Positions 24,704-36,838 are shown, counted from the stretch's first letter. The stretch: DNA of 64,000 nt from Biomphalaria glabrata (GCF_947242115.1 NC_074719.1:34441769-34505768); one strand, 5' to 3'. The notes: generated by a model from the letters alone, not told the origin. Numbers and translations are program-made.

Positions 24704-25790
24704 ATTTCATCAATGTCTCTGCAATGTAGCAAGCTATAAATGCACTGTTGAAAATGAAACAGACATTGTAAATTCAATAATGAACGTAGAAGAGCAACAA
24801 AAAAAGGTTTATGATTCTAAATATGTATGTGAGTTTGATGACACATTGCTTTGTACAAGATCTAAGATAAATCTTGACTCCTGTGAGGGATCCTGCAATT
24901 TTATGTTTATGACAAATGGTCCAAATTGTGGCCTTGGTGTTCTTAATGTTAACACATATCAAAACATAACTGCAGTTCAGTGGTCAAAACCACTTAATGT
25001 TATGTTCGCAAAACTCCCAATAACAGAGGATGTAGGCTCTAAACATGACAATTTGCCTTTAATTTTGGGCATAACATTGGGAGCAGCTTTTTTGTTTGCT
25101 GTCATTTTAATTATAATATGTTGCAGGCAAAAAATAAAGAAATTATGTGTGAGAGCTGACACTGTTTACAATATCAGTGAAAGCAATGGCTTTCATATTT
25201 ATAGTGAAATAAACGAAGACCTTCAACGTTCTGTTGACCAGCAAGAATACGTTTCGCCTTTACAAGAACTGAGTGATGGGTATTTATGTCCAATAGACCA
25301 GCTACCTGACCGTAGTGCCGCTTCAATCTATGTCCACCAGCCCTCTCAGCTAGAAGAGCATGGCCCATCTCAGCACTACGTTAATGGCCTTGCAAATGAT
25401 GAGCTATTTCATCAGAATTCTTCCGAATTAGCAGAGGATGGAGCTACTCAGGCTATTACGTGTGACCAGCAACATCATTGTACAACAGCTTCCTACAATT
25501 CCTACCAACCATCTCAACAAGATGAGTCTGATCCATCTCAGCAATTCGTGAATAACCTAGAAGATAATGAGCCACTTCAGCAGAATACTACCAATGTAGC
25601 AGAGGATGTATCTTCTCAGAATGCTACGTCTGACCATATACATCATCATAGAGCTGCTTCATACAACCAACCATTTCAGCAAGAGTCTCATCCACCTCAG
25701 CAATTTGTGAATAACTTAGCAGATAATGAGACATTTCAACAGGTCACCTATGTAGCAGACGATGGAACTTCTCAGCATGCTACGTCATAA
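24704..25790 (+). CDS. Terminal exon of a single-pass membrane protein with a repeat-bearing tail
   Basis: I do not recognise the family. The frame is open upstream of its first Met (24780) back to a plausible splice acceptor (CAATCTACAG at 24694-24703), so this is probably a last exon and not a whole gene. It encodes a short Cys-rich extracellular stretch (eight or more Cys, one NIT sequon), one strong transmembrane helix at about residues 92-115 counted from the 24780 Met (ILGITLGAAFLFAVILIIIC) and a basic stop-transfer motif (RQKIKKL). The cytoplasmic tail of about 215 residues is rich in Gln, Ser, His and Asp, with three imperfect repeats of about 50 residues, each with PSQ(H/Q)(Y/F)VN(G/N)L and a (L/V)A(E/D)D segment. 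Topology is type I. The extracellular part suggests a surface receptor, but function is unknown. After the stop, related tail coding seems to continue (next entry). Confidence 0.65.
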
Positions 25791-25962
25791 CAAAACTATG
25801 ATGAAACATCTCAATATGCTACGCTTGACCTGACCGACGGCTAACAATGATAACTGAAAATTGTGAAGTCTTTAATGATGAGAACAAATTTAAACTAAGT
25901 CCCCCAAAACCATCAACGGACATTTATACACAAGTGAAGCTGATCCAAACAAAATTGACATA
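25791..25962 (+). pseudogene. Apparent degraded continuation of the membrane protein's cytoplasmic tail
   Basis: Directly after the TAA at 25788-25790 the same frame stays open for 17 codons and reads QNYDETSQYATLDLTDG before a second stop. It resembles the end of the preceding repeats (DGTSQHATS). Then, in another frame from 25847, an open stretch ends with PPKPSTDIYTQVKLIQTKLT. SQYATL and DIYTQV fit or nearly fit the ITIM-type pattern (S/I/V/L)xYxx(L/V/I). The simplest reading is that the tail once ran further and was cut by a nonsense change and a frameshift. It could also be 3' UTR with chance similarity. Confidence 0.4.
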
Positions 25963-26479
25963 ATACATCAGAAAACAAATAGTGGCATTTAAATTAGAGT
26001 GTTGTTTATCTCTTTTTACAAATCTTATCTTTATTCACTCCTTCTGTCTGTGTGTCTGTCATTATCAGTAGATATAGCTTAATATGCGATGTTTTGTCCC
26101 TTTAGATAATTGTACAGGCAATTTCTCAAACAACAATTCTTGAATAAAGTTGAAACTTTACGTAATAATGTATCATATCAAACAAAAAATATATCAATTA
26201 AAAAACAAAATAATTAGTGAATAAATGTTAGGTAATCAATTATTTGATTTGATATGGAATGAAATGTGTGCTTTATATCTATATCTATATCTGTCATGCT
26301 TATATACAGTGATTTTTTGTAAAACATAGGTGGGGTACTCTGTGATGGATAGCCTAACTTCTTTAAACTACTAATAAATTAATCAAAAAATGTAAAATAC
26401 AACAAAAGCAATAATTATTCCCCACATTGAAAAAGGTGTACCCCGAACCGGTGCGTACCGCCACAAAAAAAAACCTCAC
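25963..26479. other. AT-rich spacer, probable 3' UTR and flank
   Basis: No gene recognised. AATAAA-like signals occur (for example TGAATAAAGTT near 26140), which would suit polyadenylation of the membrane-protein transcript. Confidence 0.35.
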
Positions 26480-26854
26480 TATATATAGGACCTCAGAGCA
26501 GTGGACACCAGGTGGAAAGAAGCCTAAGACATTGCTAGTGACAGATTTTTGTGGAGACAGCTTGCTGCCCAATGCGCCAAACGGCAAGGGATTATTTAAG
26601 TCAACGTAAGTAAGAAAAGCTGATTAGGTTTTTGAACTAATTTATTTAAATTGCAGTACAATGCACAGTAGATATATCAGTATATGCATTTTTTTGTTTA
26701 AAAAAAACCGCCCCGTATCCCCCAGAAGAGCTATCAGCGCTCACCCAAACCCTTTTGATGACAAGGGCGGGGTGAATACATTTTTTTTTACTAACTCCAA
26801 GAAGACCTATTCTAGGGTGCAATAAACAACTTTCGAAAGAATGAAGGGTCAGAA
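26480..26854 (+). mobile_element. LINE 3' end (AQQRWLRRIL family), copy 1
   Basis: It carries CATTGCTAGTGACAGATTTT, GTGGAGACAGCTTGCTGCCC and AATGCGCCAAACGGCAAGGG, the nucleotide form of the family's last codons. The 3' UTR follows, ending CGAAAGAATGAAGGGTCAGA. The same end occurs at 42520-42900 (plus) and 27613-28140 (minus). It is cut at 26854 by the Helitron-like element. Confidence 0.75.
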
Positions 26855-27612
26855 TCTATATATATATAATTCTCTTCTTCCCTAATCAGGTCAAACAAGA
26901 AGTAAATGGGAAGATCACTCTCTTATTTCTGCGGATAGTCACCCCACGAAAAAAAGACAAAAGGGGGGAGGGGAGAACACGTTTTCACAGCTCGCTACGG
27001 ATGGCTGCGCGCTGGACCGTCAAACCCTGCCGCTCCCATCCCATGCGGGAGGTTCGGACTAGGAAGTAAATTATCGTCAACTCTGAAGGAATATCCAAAA
27101 AAAGTGAAACATTTTACAAACACTAAATAGCAGGGCCGGACTTAAGCATTGTGTGGCCCCATTCAAAAAGGATTTCGCGGGGCCAAGTTTGGGTAGCGAA
27201 GCGGACAATAAGTCAAATTTAAGAGTCTGTATTAGAAAATAAATTCGTCTATGCATTTTATTCATTCTTTACTACGTACAGAATTACTTTACGAGCCTTG
27301 CGTGTAGCAAAGTCATACAGTATATCATAATAATTCTGTTTCCCACATAGATCCCGCTCAATAGCAAGAATTACCAAATGCATAATGCAGTTTTTATTAA
27401 TAGCGCGTAGAATTGACGTTGTCCATATTGAATGACACCCCAAAATGACAACTTTTTCTATGTATTTCCGTATATTTTAAGGACTTTTTCGTATATTTTG
27501 CTATTTCGGGAGATTTCCAGGAGCTCCTGGTAAATCGACAGGAGTCCGCGGAAACAGTTTTAAGTTATAAAATGGTTTAATTTAACAATTTATACACCTT
27601 GAATTAGCGCAT
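26855..27612 (+). mobile_element. Helitron-like element, copy C, carrying hAT transposase tail
   Basis: It starts TCTATATATATATAATTCTC after an A, as Helitron 5' ends do (TC after A). It is homologous throughout to the elements at 55939-56442 and 56446-60483 in the opposite orientation. Its minus strand (27443-27258) encodes LAIERDLCGKQNYYDILYDF and ATRKARKV, the C-terminal dimerisation region of a hAT transposase. The 3' end is lost where it meets the (TG)n tail of the adjoining LINE at about 27612. This copy is the unoccupied counterpart of the piggyBac insertion site (27281-27304). Confidence 0.65.
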
Positions 27613-28570
27613 GAATGTGTGTGTGTGTTTGTACATAATTAATCTTTATTACTTTCTGACCCTTCATTCTTTTCCTTCTAACGGAAGACGTTTAGATTAG
27701 GTTATTTCCAGAGTTAATGGAGAAACTGTAGACTCCCGCCCTTGCCAGCAAAGGGGTCTGAGGAGAGCTGGGCGTAGCTCTGCCGGTATTGAAAGCCAAC
27801 AAAATGCATATTCTGAGGTATCTACAGTGCATTTTCCTGCTATTAATAATAATGAGCTTTTCTTACTGACTTAGACCCTCACGCGCCGTTCGGCGTATCA
27901 GGAGGTAAGCTGTTTCCACAAAATTCTGTAATTGACAATGTCTTAAGCCTCCTCCCACCAACTCTGAGGACCTCCATGAAAGTGTGGCGCCAAGTTGTAC
28001 TAGAATGTCATCGCATCTCTTATTATGCATAATTATTTTTTTTGTGTGGATAACATGTCCCGAAAACATCTGTCGAGCTCTATAACAAACTCCTAAAATC
28101 CGTCTTAGCCATCTTTGTTGAGCCACATTTAGTGTCTATCAATTTCGGCAGATAACTATTCACTGCACTTTATTAATGGAGCCCAGCCACTGGTAAAAAT
28201 GAGTAACCTCTCTTGACTATGTTCATGGAATTAGGTGATTGTAGTTAGCTTAAAATTTTATATCGAAAAGGGAAGTTTTATCGTCAAAATCATCTGATAG
28301 GGCGGGGGGTTAAACTAAAAAATCTCTGGATTTTTTTTTTGTAATTGAAAACCCAATTTAGCTACGTTAATAAAATTTGGTGACTATAGTTTGTTTAAGA
28401 ATATTGTTGGAGAGAAAAGTCTTCAACTTCAATACTCTCGTTAGGGGGATTTTAAACTCAAAATAACCTGAAATGGTTTTATACTCAAAACATCAAAAAA
28501 TAAATTAACAAAATCAAAGCAAAAAATCAGTCACTAAATTCCTGTGATGATACGAAACTTGCATGCAAAA
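27613..28570 (-). mobile_element. LINE 3' end plus internal repeats (AQQRWLRRIL family), copy 2
   Basis: On the minus strand: a block of degenerate repeats of about 120 bp (28570-28190), then the conserved join CCAGCCACTGGTAAA, then codons for AQQRWLRRILGVCYRARQ (28126 down) and the family's C-terminus. The 3' UTR follows, ending GAATGAAGGGTCAGAAAGTA and a (CA)n tail near 27613. AQQRWLRRIL is the usual connection-domain motif of LINE RTs. It is decayed. Confidence 0.75.
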
Positions 28571-30500
28571 GTTCATTTGAGTTTTTCCCAGCAAACTGTG
28601 AGAAACCTTAATTTTTAACTTAAACAATTATTTTCTTGTTCACCCATAACTAATTTCTTTTAGGATTTATCTCCCCTCGCACTGTTTCTCACGGGACGAA
28701 TCTCAACGTAAAACATTAACTAGCTTCTCTAGGGCTAACTTTAATTTTTTACCGCTGTGCAGGTGACCAGCACACAATGGTCGCGGCACCAGCGCTACAC
28801 GCAGCGGCCTAATAATTGTTCACACCTATTTCTCCCCCCCCCCGCAGAATACGCACCGCTCTAAGAATAGCATTGCACTCGGGCTGGACAAATACATATT
28901 CGCTTAAGACTTTACTCTCACGGTAGGCAACGAATATTGACCGTAAATCTGACCTGACGCCTGACATCTCCGGTACATAGATACATGTGAGAAAATCACC
29001 TAGATTTCTTCCCCACCCGTTAAACAAAATGCCCCAACTATATATAGAGAGAGACCCAAGCATTCTAAGTTAGGCGAGCTAGAATTCATTCAGTCTCTTC
29101 TGTTAGGAAGTTTATTAGTGATGTTTCATTAGGGACAAACGGGTAAGTGTAAACATCTTATTATACTTCTTTTATCTTATAGGAATGTGTGAGTACACAT
29201 TAGTACACAACCACGTTCCACGTCATTACATTATGACTTTATTATGTATGTACATTGTGCTATTCTATGTCAATGCCATATCTTCATATAGTATTATTAA
29301 TGCCGCTATGGTTGTCTACGTTTGAAGCCATAGTTATTATATTTGATTTGTTATGCTTCATCCATTCCTGTATTTTAGTGATTGATGTAAAGAATAACCT
29401 TTCGTTAATGTAAGTACTGTCTAAGAACTTAGATCACAGTGCTCTAAACTTACAGAGCCCATGTGAAATTAATCATTTCACATTTCTATTATATCCCTCA
29501 TACATATTAATATGTCTCACACGCTTGTGAACTTATATTTACTTAGATGAGTTTCATTTTGATTAATTATATCAAACCCTTATACTTTATTTTGATCCCT
29601 AGTATTATATTTTCATCTTATCCTTTAGTATATAATATGCTCATTCCCCCATTTTACTATAACTGATTGCTTATCGTCGTAATCAAATTTAATGGATGAA
29701 TCTTGACTAGTATCATCCTACATTGTATGATGACACATTTATTGTGGTTATCTTACTTGTATCTTTTTGTTATTGAGTTATATGCATGCTTTGAGATTTT
29801 ATACTTAATTGTCTTAAATGCCTTATTGGGATTGATACCAATGCCACATCTGATTGATTGCAAGGCATATGGGAATCCCTGCTCAATGCCTTTAGGAGGT
29901 TCCTAATTGTCTGTCTTATCCCCAGCCTGGTTGCTACCCCTGGTTGTTACACACGATTGTTATACCCGATTGCTATAACTACCAGATCTCCATAGAAAGC
30001 TGTAACCCGAGCAAACCTATATACCTGTTAGCAAGAAGGTATTGCCTACTGTCCTTGGCCTTAACATATTGCCCAGTGTCCACAGTGCCTTATACTGCTG
30101 TGACAAGAGGGACAATGAGGGTGGCTACCTTTATTTTTTTTTTATTAGAGTTAGTCCCCTTTATTACATGATTTAGGTCCCTGTTAACTGTGTACAATGA
30201 CCACTTCCTCTTCAGTCTTTGAGCTGACCACTGTACATTATTGTGAAATAAATTTCCATAATGTTTATATGATAGTTTCGATGTTCTGCTGTGACTGTGT
30301 TAATCAAGAGGAGTGTGCCACTTTATACTTTATAGGAATGTATCATTCACTAACGAGCTAAGTAGACTTTATTTATTTGTTGTTAATAATTTGGTTGATG
30401 TGAATATTATGTTTATGTCTACTTAGTCTCTTATCCTTTCCTGTACATGTTTTTTTTTTTATAAAGACCAGATTGGGTCGTAAAGTATGTGAAAGACAAA
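28571..30500. other. Unassigned AT-rich segment
   Basis: No recognised gene. A TATA-like box (CTATATATAG, about 29039) lies some 100 bp ahead of a good splice donor (GGGTAAGTGT, about 29141), so a non-coding first exon is conceivable, but nothing downstream supports it. Several short open frames (29703, 29944) have no domain. Confidence 0.3.
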
Positions 30501-31410
30501 CTTTTGTCTTGAGAAGAGACAGTTGTGTGTCTCATGGACTATTTTGATTCATGTATTATACTATTGTAATTCATTGTTTGTCTTGAGAAGAGACAGTTGT
30601 GTGTCCCATTGACTATTTTGATTCCCGTATTATATTATTGTAATTCATTGTTTGTCTTGAGAAGAGACAGTTGTGTGTCCCATTGACTATTTTGATTCCC
30701 GTATTATATTATTGTAATTCATTGTTTGTCTTGAGAAGAGACAGTTGTGTGTCTCATTGACTATTTTGATTCCCGTATTATATTATTGTAATTCATTGTT
30801 TGTCTTGAGAAGAGACAGTTGTGTGTCCCATTGACTATTTTGATTCCCGTATTATATTATTGTAATTCATTGTTTGTCTTGAGAAGAGACAGTTGTGTGT
30901 CTCATTGACTATTTTGATTCCCGTATTATATTATTGTAATTCATTGTTTGTCTTGAGAAGAGACAGTTGTGTGTCTCATTGACTATTTTGATTCCTGTAT
31001 TATATTATTGTAGTTCATTGTTTGTCTTGAGAAGAGACAGTTGTGTGTCTCATGGACTATTTTGATTCCCGTATTATATTATTGTAATTCATTGTTTGTC
31101 TTAAGAAGAGACAGTTGTGTGTCTCATTGACTATTTTGATTCCCGTATTATATTATTGTAATTCATAGTTTGTCTTGAGAAGAGACAGTTGTGTGTCTCA
31201 TTGACTATTTTGATTCTTGTATTATATTATTGTAGTTTATTGTTTGTCTTGAGAAGAGACAGTTGTGTGTCTCATTGACTATTTTGATTCCCGTATTATA
31301 TTATTGTAATTCATTGTTTGTCTTGAGAAGAGACAGTTGTGTGTCTCATTGACTATTTTGATTCCTGTATTATATTATTGTAATTCATTGTTTGTTTTGA
31401 GCTGAGACAC
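30501..31410. repeat. 74-bp minisatellite, about 12 copies
   Basis: Each unit holds GTCTTGAGAAGAGACAGTTG, GACTATTTTGATTCCCGTAT and TATTGTAATTCAT. Copies differ by a few transitions (CTCATTG/CCCATTG, CCCGT/CCTGT, AATTC/AGTTC). No coding frame is conserved. Confidence 0.97.
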
Positions 31411-31689
31411 TATTGTTCCTCTGTGATGGCAGTTCTATGATTGTGTTGAACTGAACCGGCCCTACTATTTTGATTTTTTCTTCATTATTTGACTTGCCTT
31501 TGTTGGCCCTTACGCCCATTTTCTTTTAATGATCTTTTTCTCTTGTTCCTTTATAAACTCTTTATTAGTTGTAATGAAATCTCAAAGTTATTACTTGTAT
31601 GTCTTAGTAAGTTATATATCTAGAGGTTATAATTAATAGCCTAGATAATATAATTTGGGACCACAAAGTACCACTGGACTAACTTGCCA

Positions 31690-31980
31690 GTACTGCAGAA
31701 GTCACTGGTCTTATGACCTACCCTTGCTGAGAACAAAAGAATTGAAGCGGCCTTAATCAAGAGGGAAAAAAAGAAAGCTGCCCTGTCTGCTAGCCCTAAA
31801 TCAGAGGCATACACATGTACGAATTGTGGCAAAGTCTGCCGTTCTAGAACTGGCTTGATTAGCCACACCAGATTCTGCCCCGTCTCAAGATTAAGCCAAA
31901 ACCAGTGACTCACTTGGGCGCATCCATTGCCTTTCGAGACAAAAGGAGCCATATATATATATATATATGACCTATCCTAA
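31690..31980 (+). mobile_element. LINE C-terminal zinc-finger remnant
   Basis: It encodes RIEAALIKREKKKAALSASP followed by YTCTNCGKVCRSRTGLISHT and RFC, a C2H2-like finger. This pattern (CxxCxxxCxSRxGLxSHxRxC) is typical of the extreme C-terminus of one group of LINE polyproteins and not of host zinc-finger proteins. Only the last 70 codons or so are readable. A short (AT)n tail follows at 31951-31968. Confidence 0.7.
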
Positions 31981-33110
31981 TTCTAGGTCACAACTGCCCA
32001 GTATCATCTGCCCAGTACCCGGCCCAAACTGTCCACTGCCCAATGGCTATTGCCTAATGCCGACTAAGACAGAGCCGGATGACTCATCCTTCTGAGTGCC
32101 AGTCCTACGACCACCAGAAGACGACCCACGGGCTAGCAGCTAAGAAAATAAGTAGCCAGACATAGGAACATTCTGAACTTCCAATCACTCACCAATTAGC
32201 AATCCATGATGAGCAGAAAGAACTAACTAACAATAGTGTTAATTGGAACATATTTGAAGAAAGTTGATGGGAATGGATGACACCCTGAGCTAAAAAACCA
32301 GTTGCCACCGACACTGTCAGGGAGGTTTCAATTATAATTTCAGGTGATCAGTTGTATCTCTACTCTACTTATTCCAGGAGAGTTAGAAAAGTTTTATCAA
32401 AGTCAAAGTGTTGTTTGTTTGCTTGTATGTGAAAAAAAAAACGCCAAAATTATTTTTTTTTTACTATTTAATTAATTTAAACGATCAAAACAAGACTCTA
32501 TCTTTAATATTCCTTAAATATTGGTCCATTGTTGACTTCAATGGAGCCGCCATTGAGTTTGTGTGATAACACACACTCTCTTTGTAATCTTGTTTAATAG
32601 AGGTATAGTTAGGTACTATATGTCTAACTGTAGTGCCTACCGGTAGTGGTAGGGGCATTAAAACATAGACTTTGGTCTCCGCCATGTTCTAAGAAATATT
32701 TTTGTCATTTTTTATCCAGATTGGTCAAACAGTTTTGATTTCTATGCGGGGAATACATACATATATACATGCATACGCCTTGCTTTATATTTTATAGGCC
32801 TACTTGTCATATGTCTTGAATTTGCGTATCACTGTCGACATAGTCATTGAGAGTGTATTGTAAACAATTAAACGAAATAATATTGTTGTAAGTAAAGCGA
32901 ATGCGGAATGCGTGAATAAAAAAAAATAGTACGAATGGAGCTTTCAAAATATGTAATCGACCTAAATCTAATTTTTAAATAAAAACATTTGCTTGTAGGC
33001 CTACATATATTTGATTAAATTTGAAATGAATAGAATTTATTTTGTATGTTCGTGTATTAAAGTATAAAGTAGATCTATCATCTTTGAATTAGATCTTGAG
33101 TTAGAAATAG
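31981..33110. other. Unassigned spacer
   Basis: 31990-32060 contains several CTGCCCAGTA/CTGCCCAATG-like motifs in loose tandem. Otherwise AT-rich sequence with no gene recognised. Confidence 0.35.
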
Positions 33111-33118
33111 ATGTAGGC

Positions 33119-34644
33119 CAGGGGTGGGCAAATTACGCCCGCGGGCCACATGCGGCCCGCCGGAGTGTTTTATGCGGCCCGCCGACAACTACAGAAATCA
33201 TTTGTGCCCACAGAATATACATATAAAAATCCAAATATATTTAAAATAATATCTATATAAATTATTGAAACTGTTTATTATAAAAAGTTACAAGTAAAAG
33301 AAGATGTTCTTATTGGCTATACATCAATACACTCAATTCAAGAAACAATGTCTGAGTTTTGGGTAGGCTTGTAACAACTGATGGAGCTCGATCTTTGACT
33401 GAGTAAATATTTTTTTTTTATATAAAAAATATCTCAACTATAAACTCTAAACAGGAAAGTTTGGACATAGCCGCATAATGTTTCAACATACAATGGAATA
33501 ACATATAGTAGTAATTGAACTTATTAGAACTAGGAGGTGTTAACCACAGGTAGTTCCGATTTAGGAACAAAGTAATCCACTTTATCCGCTAACTTAGCAT
33601 GGGCAAAGCAAATGAGAAGAATATAAAATCTCAAGGAAGAAATTGTTATGTTACTTGAAGAACACTGACTCTGAATTTTCTTACCAATATTTCTAATGAA
33701 GAGTGGAAAAAAGATTTCATTTGTTTCATAATTGCTACTGCAAAGTTGTTGTTTTTTTTTGCATATGATGCATGTTAAATCTTTTCAAAAAGGCTTTCCC
33801 ATCTCTACAAGCAAGTACAAGAAAACAGGTCTTGTCATTTTCCTTTGCTTAAGGGTAAAACTATTTCTAGTGAAATGATTACACTTATTTAGATCCCTTA
33901 ATTGTGCAATTTCTAAAAGCAAATTTTAAGACGTTAAGCATCAGTTTTCAATACCATCAGCTCACCATTTATCGCAGAAGCTGATTCAGCTATAGAGGAC
34001 ATAACTCCAAGCAAAAAAAAAAACCATTCAGTGCTACCACGGGAGTCTTATGGGTGCCAGAAGCTGTATGTCAACACTTTAAAAAATATGCTGCTGTTCA
34101 CACTATTTGTGTACACATACATCTGTTCTTTTTCTTCGTTCTGATTTTACATGTTGGAGGGTTCAGATCAGTAATCTTATATCTGAAATGAACTGAGCAG
34201 TGGTTTCCAGATCAGGCAGTTCTCCAAAACATTTTGGTTCTATACGAGGGTTTTGGGGCCAGAGTCTTGTTTGGGTCTCTTGATCTAGTATGCACTACTG
34301 AAGGACATGGTCAGCATTCTCTGGTGATGCTCCAGAAGGTCAAGTTTCGCTCTTCCCAGCATTTAACTACCAGAACATATATTGTTTGATTCAGTAAACG
34401 AGCATTTATTTTTTGTGTGGAAACTAAAGCAGTGTAATTACTGGTCGATTTTGACTGACTTTAATTTCTTAACATGGGGTGTGAAAAAAAAAGAAACGTG
34501 AACATAATCCAATGTAAATATAAATTAAAAGACATTCTACACAGTTAGCTATATTATCTCTCTAAGTTGTATATACATATGCGGCCCGCCATTCGCAAAT
34601 TTTTTTAAATGCGGCTCTCGATACAAAAAGGTTGCCTACCCTTG
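33119..34644. mobile_element. hAT-type non-autonomous DNA transposon
   Basis: The left end CAGGGGTGGGCAA (33119) and right end TTGCCTACCCTTG (34632-34644) are inverted repeats. They are followed inward by the GCGGGCCACATGCGGCCCGCC-type sequence seen in many hAT elements. Flanking 8-bp direct repeats are ATGTAGGC (33111-33118) and ATGTGGGC (34645-34652), the right length for hAT with one mismatch. The 1.5-kb interior has no intact transposase frame. It carries a copy of dispersed repeat D at 34130-34275, so it has itself been a target or has captured that repeat. Confidence 0.85.
34130..34275 (+). repeat. Dispersed repeat, family D, copy 2
   Basis: It matches 19885-20075 (shared GCAGTGGTTTCCA and GGTTTTGGGGCCAGAGTCT). 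It is located inside the hAT element. Confidence 0.6.
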
Positions 34645-34652
34645 ATGTGGGC

Positions 34653-35584
34653 TAATCTAGAGTTAAATATTGCAATGGATAGAGTTCGACTCATAAATGG
34701 AAATATTAAAATGTATGTCGACACGGCATCGCAGCTATAGCGAACGAATGTAAAGAAAATGCTTTAGAAAAAAAATTAGAATGTTAATTTGATTAAAATA
34801 TGACATAAATGGACTATAATTAGTATGTTAATGTGTTAAAGTTTGTTCATGTGTTAAAGTTTAAAACTATCTTTGCGAAGAGAAGTTCTATCATCTTAGA
34901 GTTGAATTAGAGATTCAGACCTAGGAATAGAGAGATGTGTAACATTTCAGTCTTGTCTAATGAAAGAATGTACGTCAGGATATCTACATTTTTCAGATAT
35001 AAGGAACGAATTTATATGAAAATGCTTTTGAAACACAAATTTGAAGGTTATTTTTATTAAATAATGAAATAAATGGACTATATTTTGTAGTGTCTTATGT
35101 CAAAGTAAAAACTATCTGTGCAAAGTGTAGTTTTAAAAATTAGATCTAGATTCTTTCGATCAAAACATGGTAAACATGGTCTAGATCCATGAAATACTAA
35201 TACTTTCATAGAGTCGGCAACATTTTTTTTAATGGTCTTTAGTTTGTTTTAGGGCTACTATACATACGTCACGGTTCCAGTTAGTACCAAAGGAACATTT
35301 ATGCCAAGTTTTATGAAGATTTGTCAAACGCTTTATATTCTGTGCGGGACATACACCCATACATACATACAAAACACGCCTTACTTTCTGGTTTATAGCA
35401 TATATATATTAGATATAATTTATTGTATCAAAAGTAGTGCACCATTGTTGTCGACCATTAATAGTCTCAGTTTACGGCTCAATACAGCCTGGTTCATTGC
35501 TCTCCTCGATGGCTAGGGAAAAAGAGCAATCTACTTAAATAATCCATATACTTTAACTTGGATGATAAAGATGTATTTATATAT
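34653..35584. other. Unassigned AT-rich spacer
   Basis: No gene or repeat family recognised. The open frame at 35301-35516 has no domain. Confidence 0.35.
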
Positions 35585-35890
35585 TACATACCTCCTACAT
35601 ATCTCATCCTTACCTTCTTGATATCTCCTAAATACCTCCTGCGTACCTCCTAAATACCTCCTGCGTACCTCATAAATACCTCCTGCATACCTCCTGAATA
35701 ACTCTTTCATACCTTCTGTATACCTCTGAATAATTCCTGTATACCTCCTGCATACCTCCTGTATATCTCCTGCATACCTCCTGTATATCTCCTGCATACC
35801 TCCTGTATATCTCCTGCATACCTCCTGTATATCTCCTGCATACCTCCTGTATATCTCCTGCATACCTCCTGTATATCTCCTGCATACCTA
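35585..35890. repeat. 11-bp minisatellite, about 27 copies
   Basis: The unit is CTCCTGYATAY, mostly arranged as 22-bp pairs (CATAC then TATAT forms) in the right half and more varied on the left. On the minus strand, six units make 66 bp, so the array reads as a 22-residue repeat (EIYRRYAG, DIQEVCRRYTGG). That is a by-product of the period. A short degenerate relative lies at about 43742-43800. Confidence 0.95.
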
Positions 35891-36607
35891 CTACATTCGT
35901 TATGTTAATATAAAAAATAACAACTAAGAGCTTTTGAAAATGTGATTAACCTTTGATTTTCTTTTCGAAACATCGCAGTTGTTTTAAGTATGAGCGCAAT
36001 AGATTTAATAATATATATTACATTGTTCCAGATGTTTGTATAAATAGTAAGAGAAAAAGAGAATTCCAGATAAATGTAATACCGTCAATTAAACTTTTGG
36101 GATGGTCTCTTATAAAAATTAGATGTACCACAGCCTTGTGGAGAGATTTTCATACCGTAATTTGGTGTTTGGAATTTCTTTTCCTTAAAAATCGGAACAT
36201 TAAATTAACGATAATTAGATTTTGTGACGTTTTAGCTAGAAAATTAAATGTACTGTAAGAGAGAAGTGAGATTTTACTTAAAAATAGAGTTAAAATATTT
36301 TTCATAAAAATCCGGAACAATATTTTTTCATAAATGAGAAGATTATTTGTTTTATGATTTAAGAATAGGGATTTCAAATAGTTTTTAGCGTTAGTAGATT
36401 TTTAAATAAAAATCGAAATTTTTTGGCGACGATTTGTAAGAAAATGTAAGTAATGTAAGTCGTTTTTTTTTTCAAAACAATATTCGGAACATTTTTTATC
36501 GATTAAAAAACTTTTGTTATGTTTCATCAAGAAAATTAAATGTAAAATAAGTCTAAAAAAGTGATTTTCAATATACGTTCTTGTAAATTACTTTCTTTTA
36601 TTTTAAA
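35891..36607. other. AT-rich segment with CGGAACA motifs
   Basis: It contains scattered AAAATCCGGAACAATATTT-like motifs that also occur at 40210-40500 on the far side of the nested LTR element. Both sides may therefore belong to one larger old repeat. No genes seen. Confidence 0.4.
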
Positions 36608-36622
36608 GTGATACATACATAG

Positions 36623-36838
36623 TGTTATGACTCTACATTACGCACTGTCATTTGGCGCGACATTGTGTACCAGAGGACACAATAGAGGACAGAGGAAGGA
36701 AGATGGCCGATGTTTTAGCGATGTAAACAAGGAGGCCTGAGCTGTGATTCTAAGTTTGGCTCTAGTTGTAGTTATAATTGATTATTAAACGTTCTGTTTT
36801 ATACCACTTTCGTTGGGGTTAATTGCTAAGTTATAGCA
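36623..36838 (+). repeat. 5' LTR of the 36623-39643 element
   Basis: 216 bp, TG...CA ends, identical by eye to the 3' LTR. Confidence 0.9.

Noticed and set aside
24780-25790. Treating the Met at 24780 as the true start of the membrane protein
   Set aside because: The frame is open upstream to a plausible acceptor, with further cysteines (HQCLCN, YKCTVEN), and there is no signal peptide after this Met.
31800-31870. Host C2H2 zinc-finger gene
   Set aside because: The single finger with the SRxGLxSHxRxC pattern and the lysine-rich lead-in fit a LINE C-terminus, and there is no further finger or open frame.
35531-35885. Minus-strand open frames with a 22-residue repeat (EIYRRYAG-type)
   Set aside because: They are the 11-bp minisatellite read through. 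Two frames give the same repeat, there is no domain and no start context.
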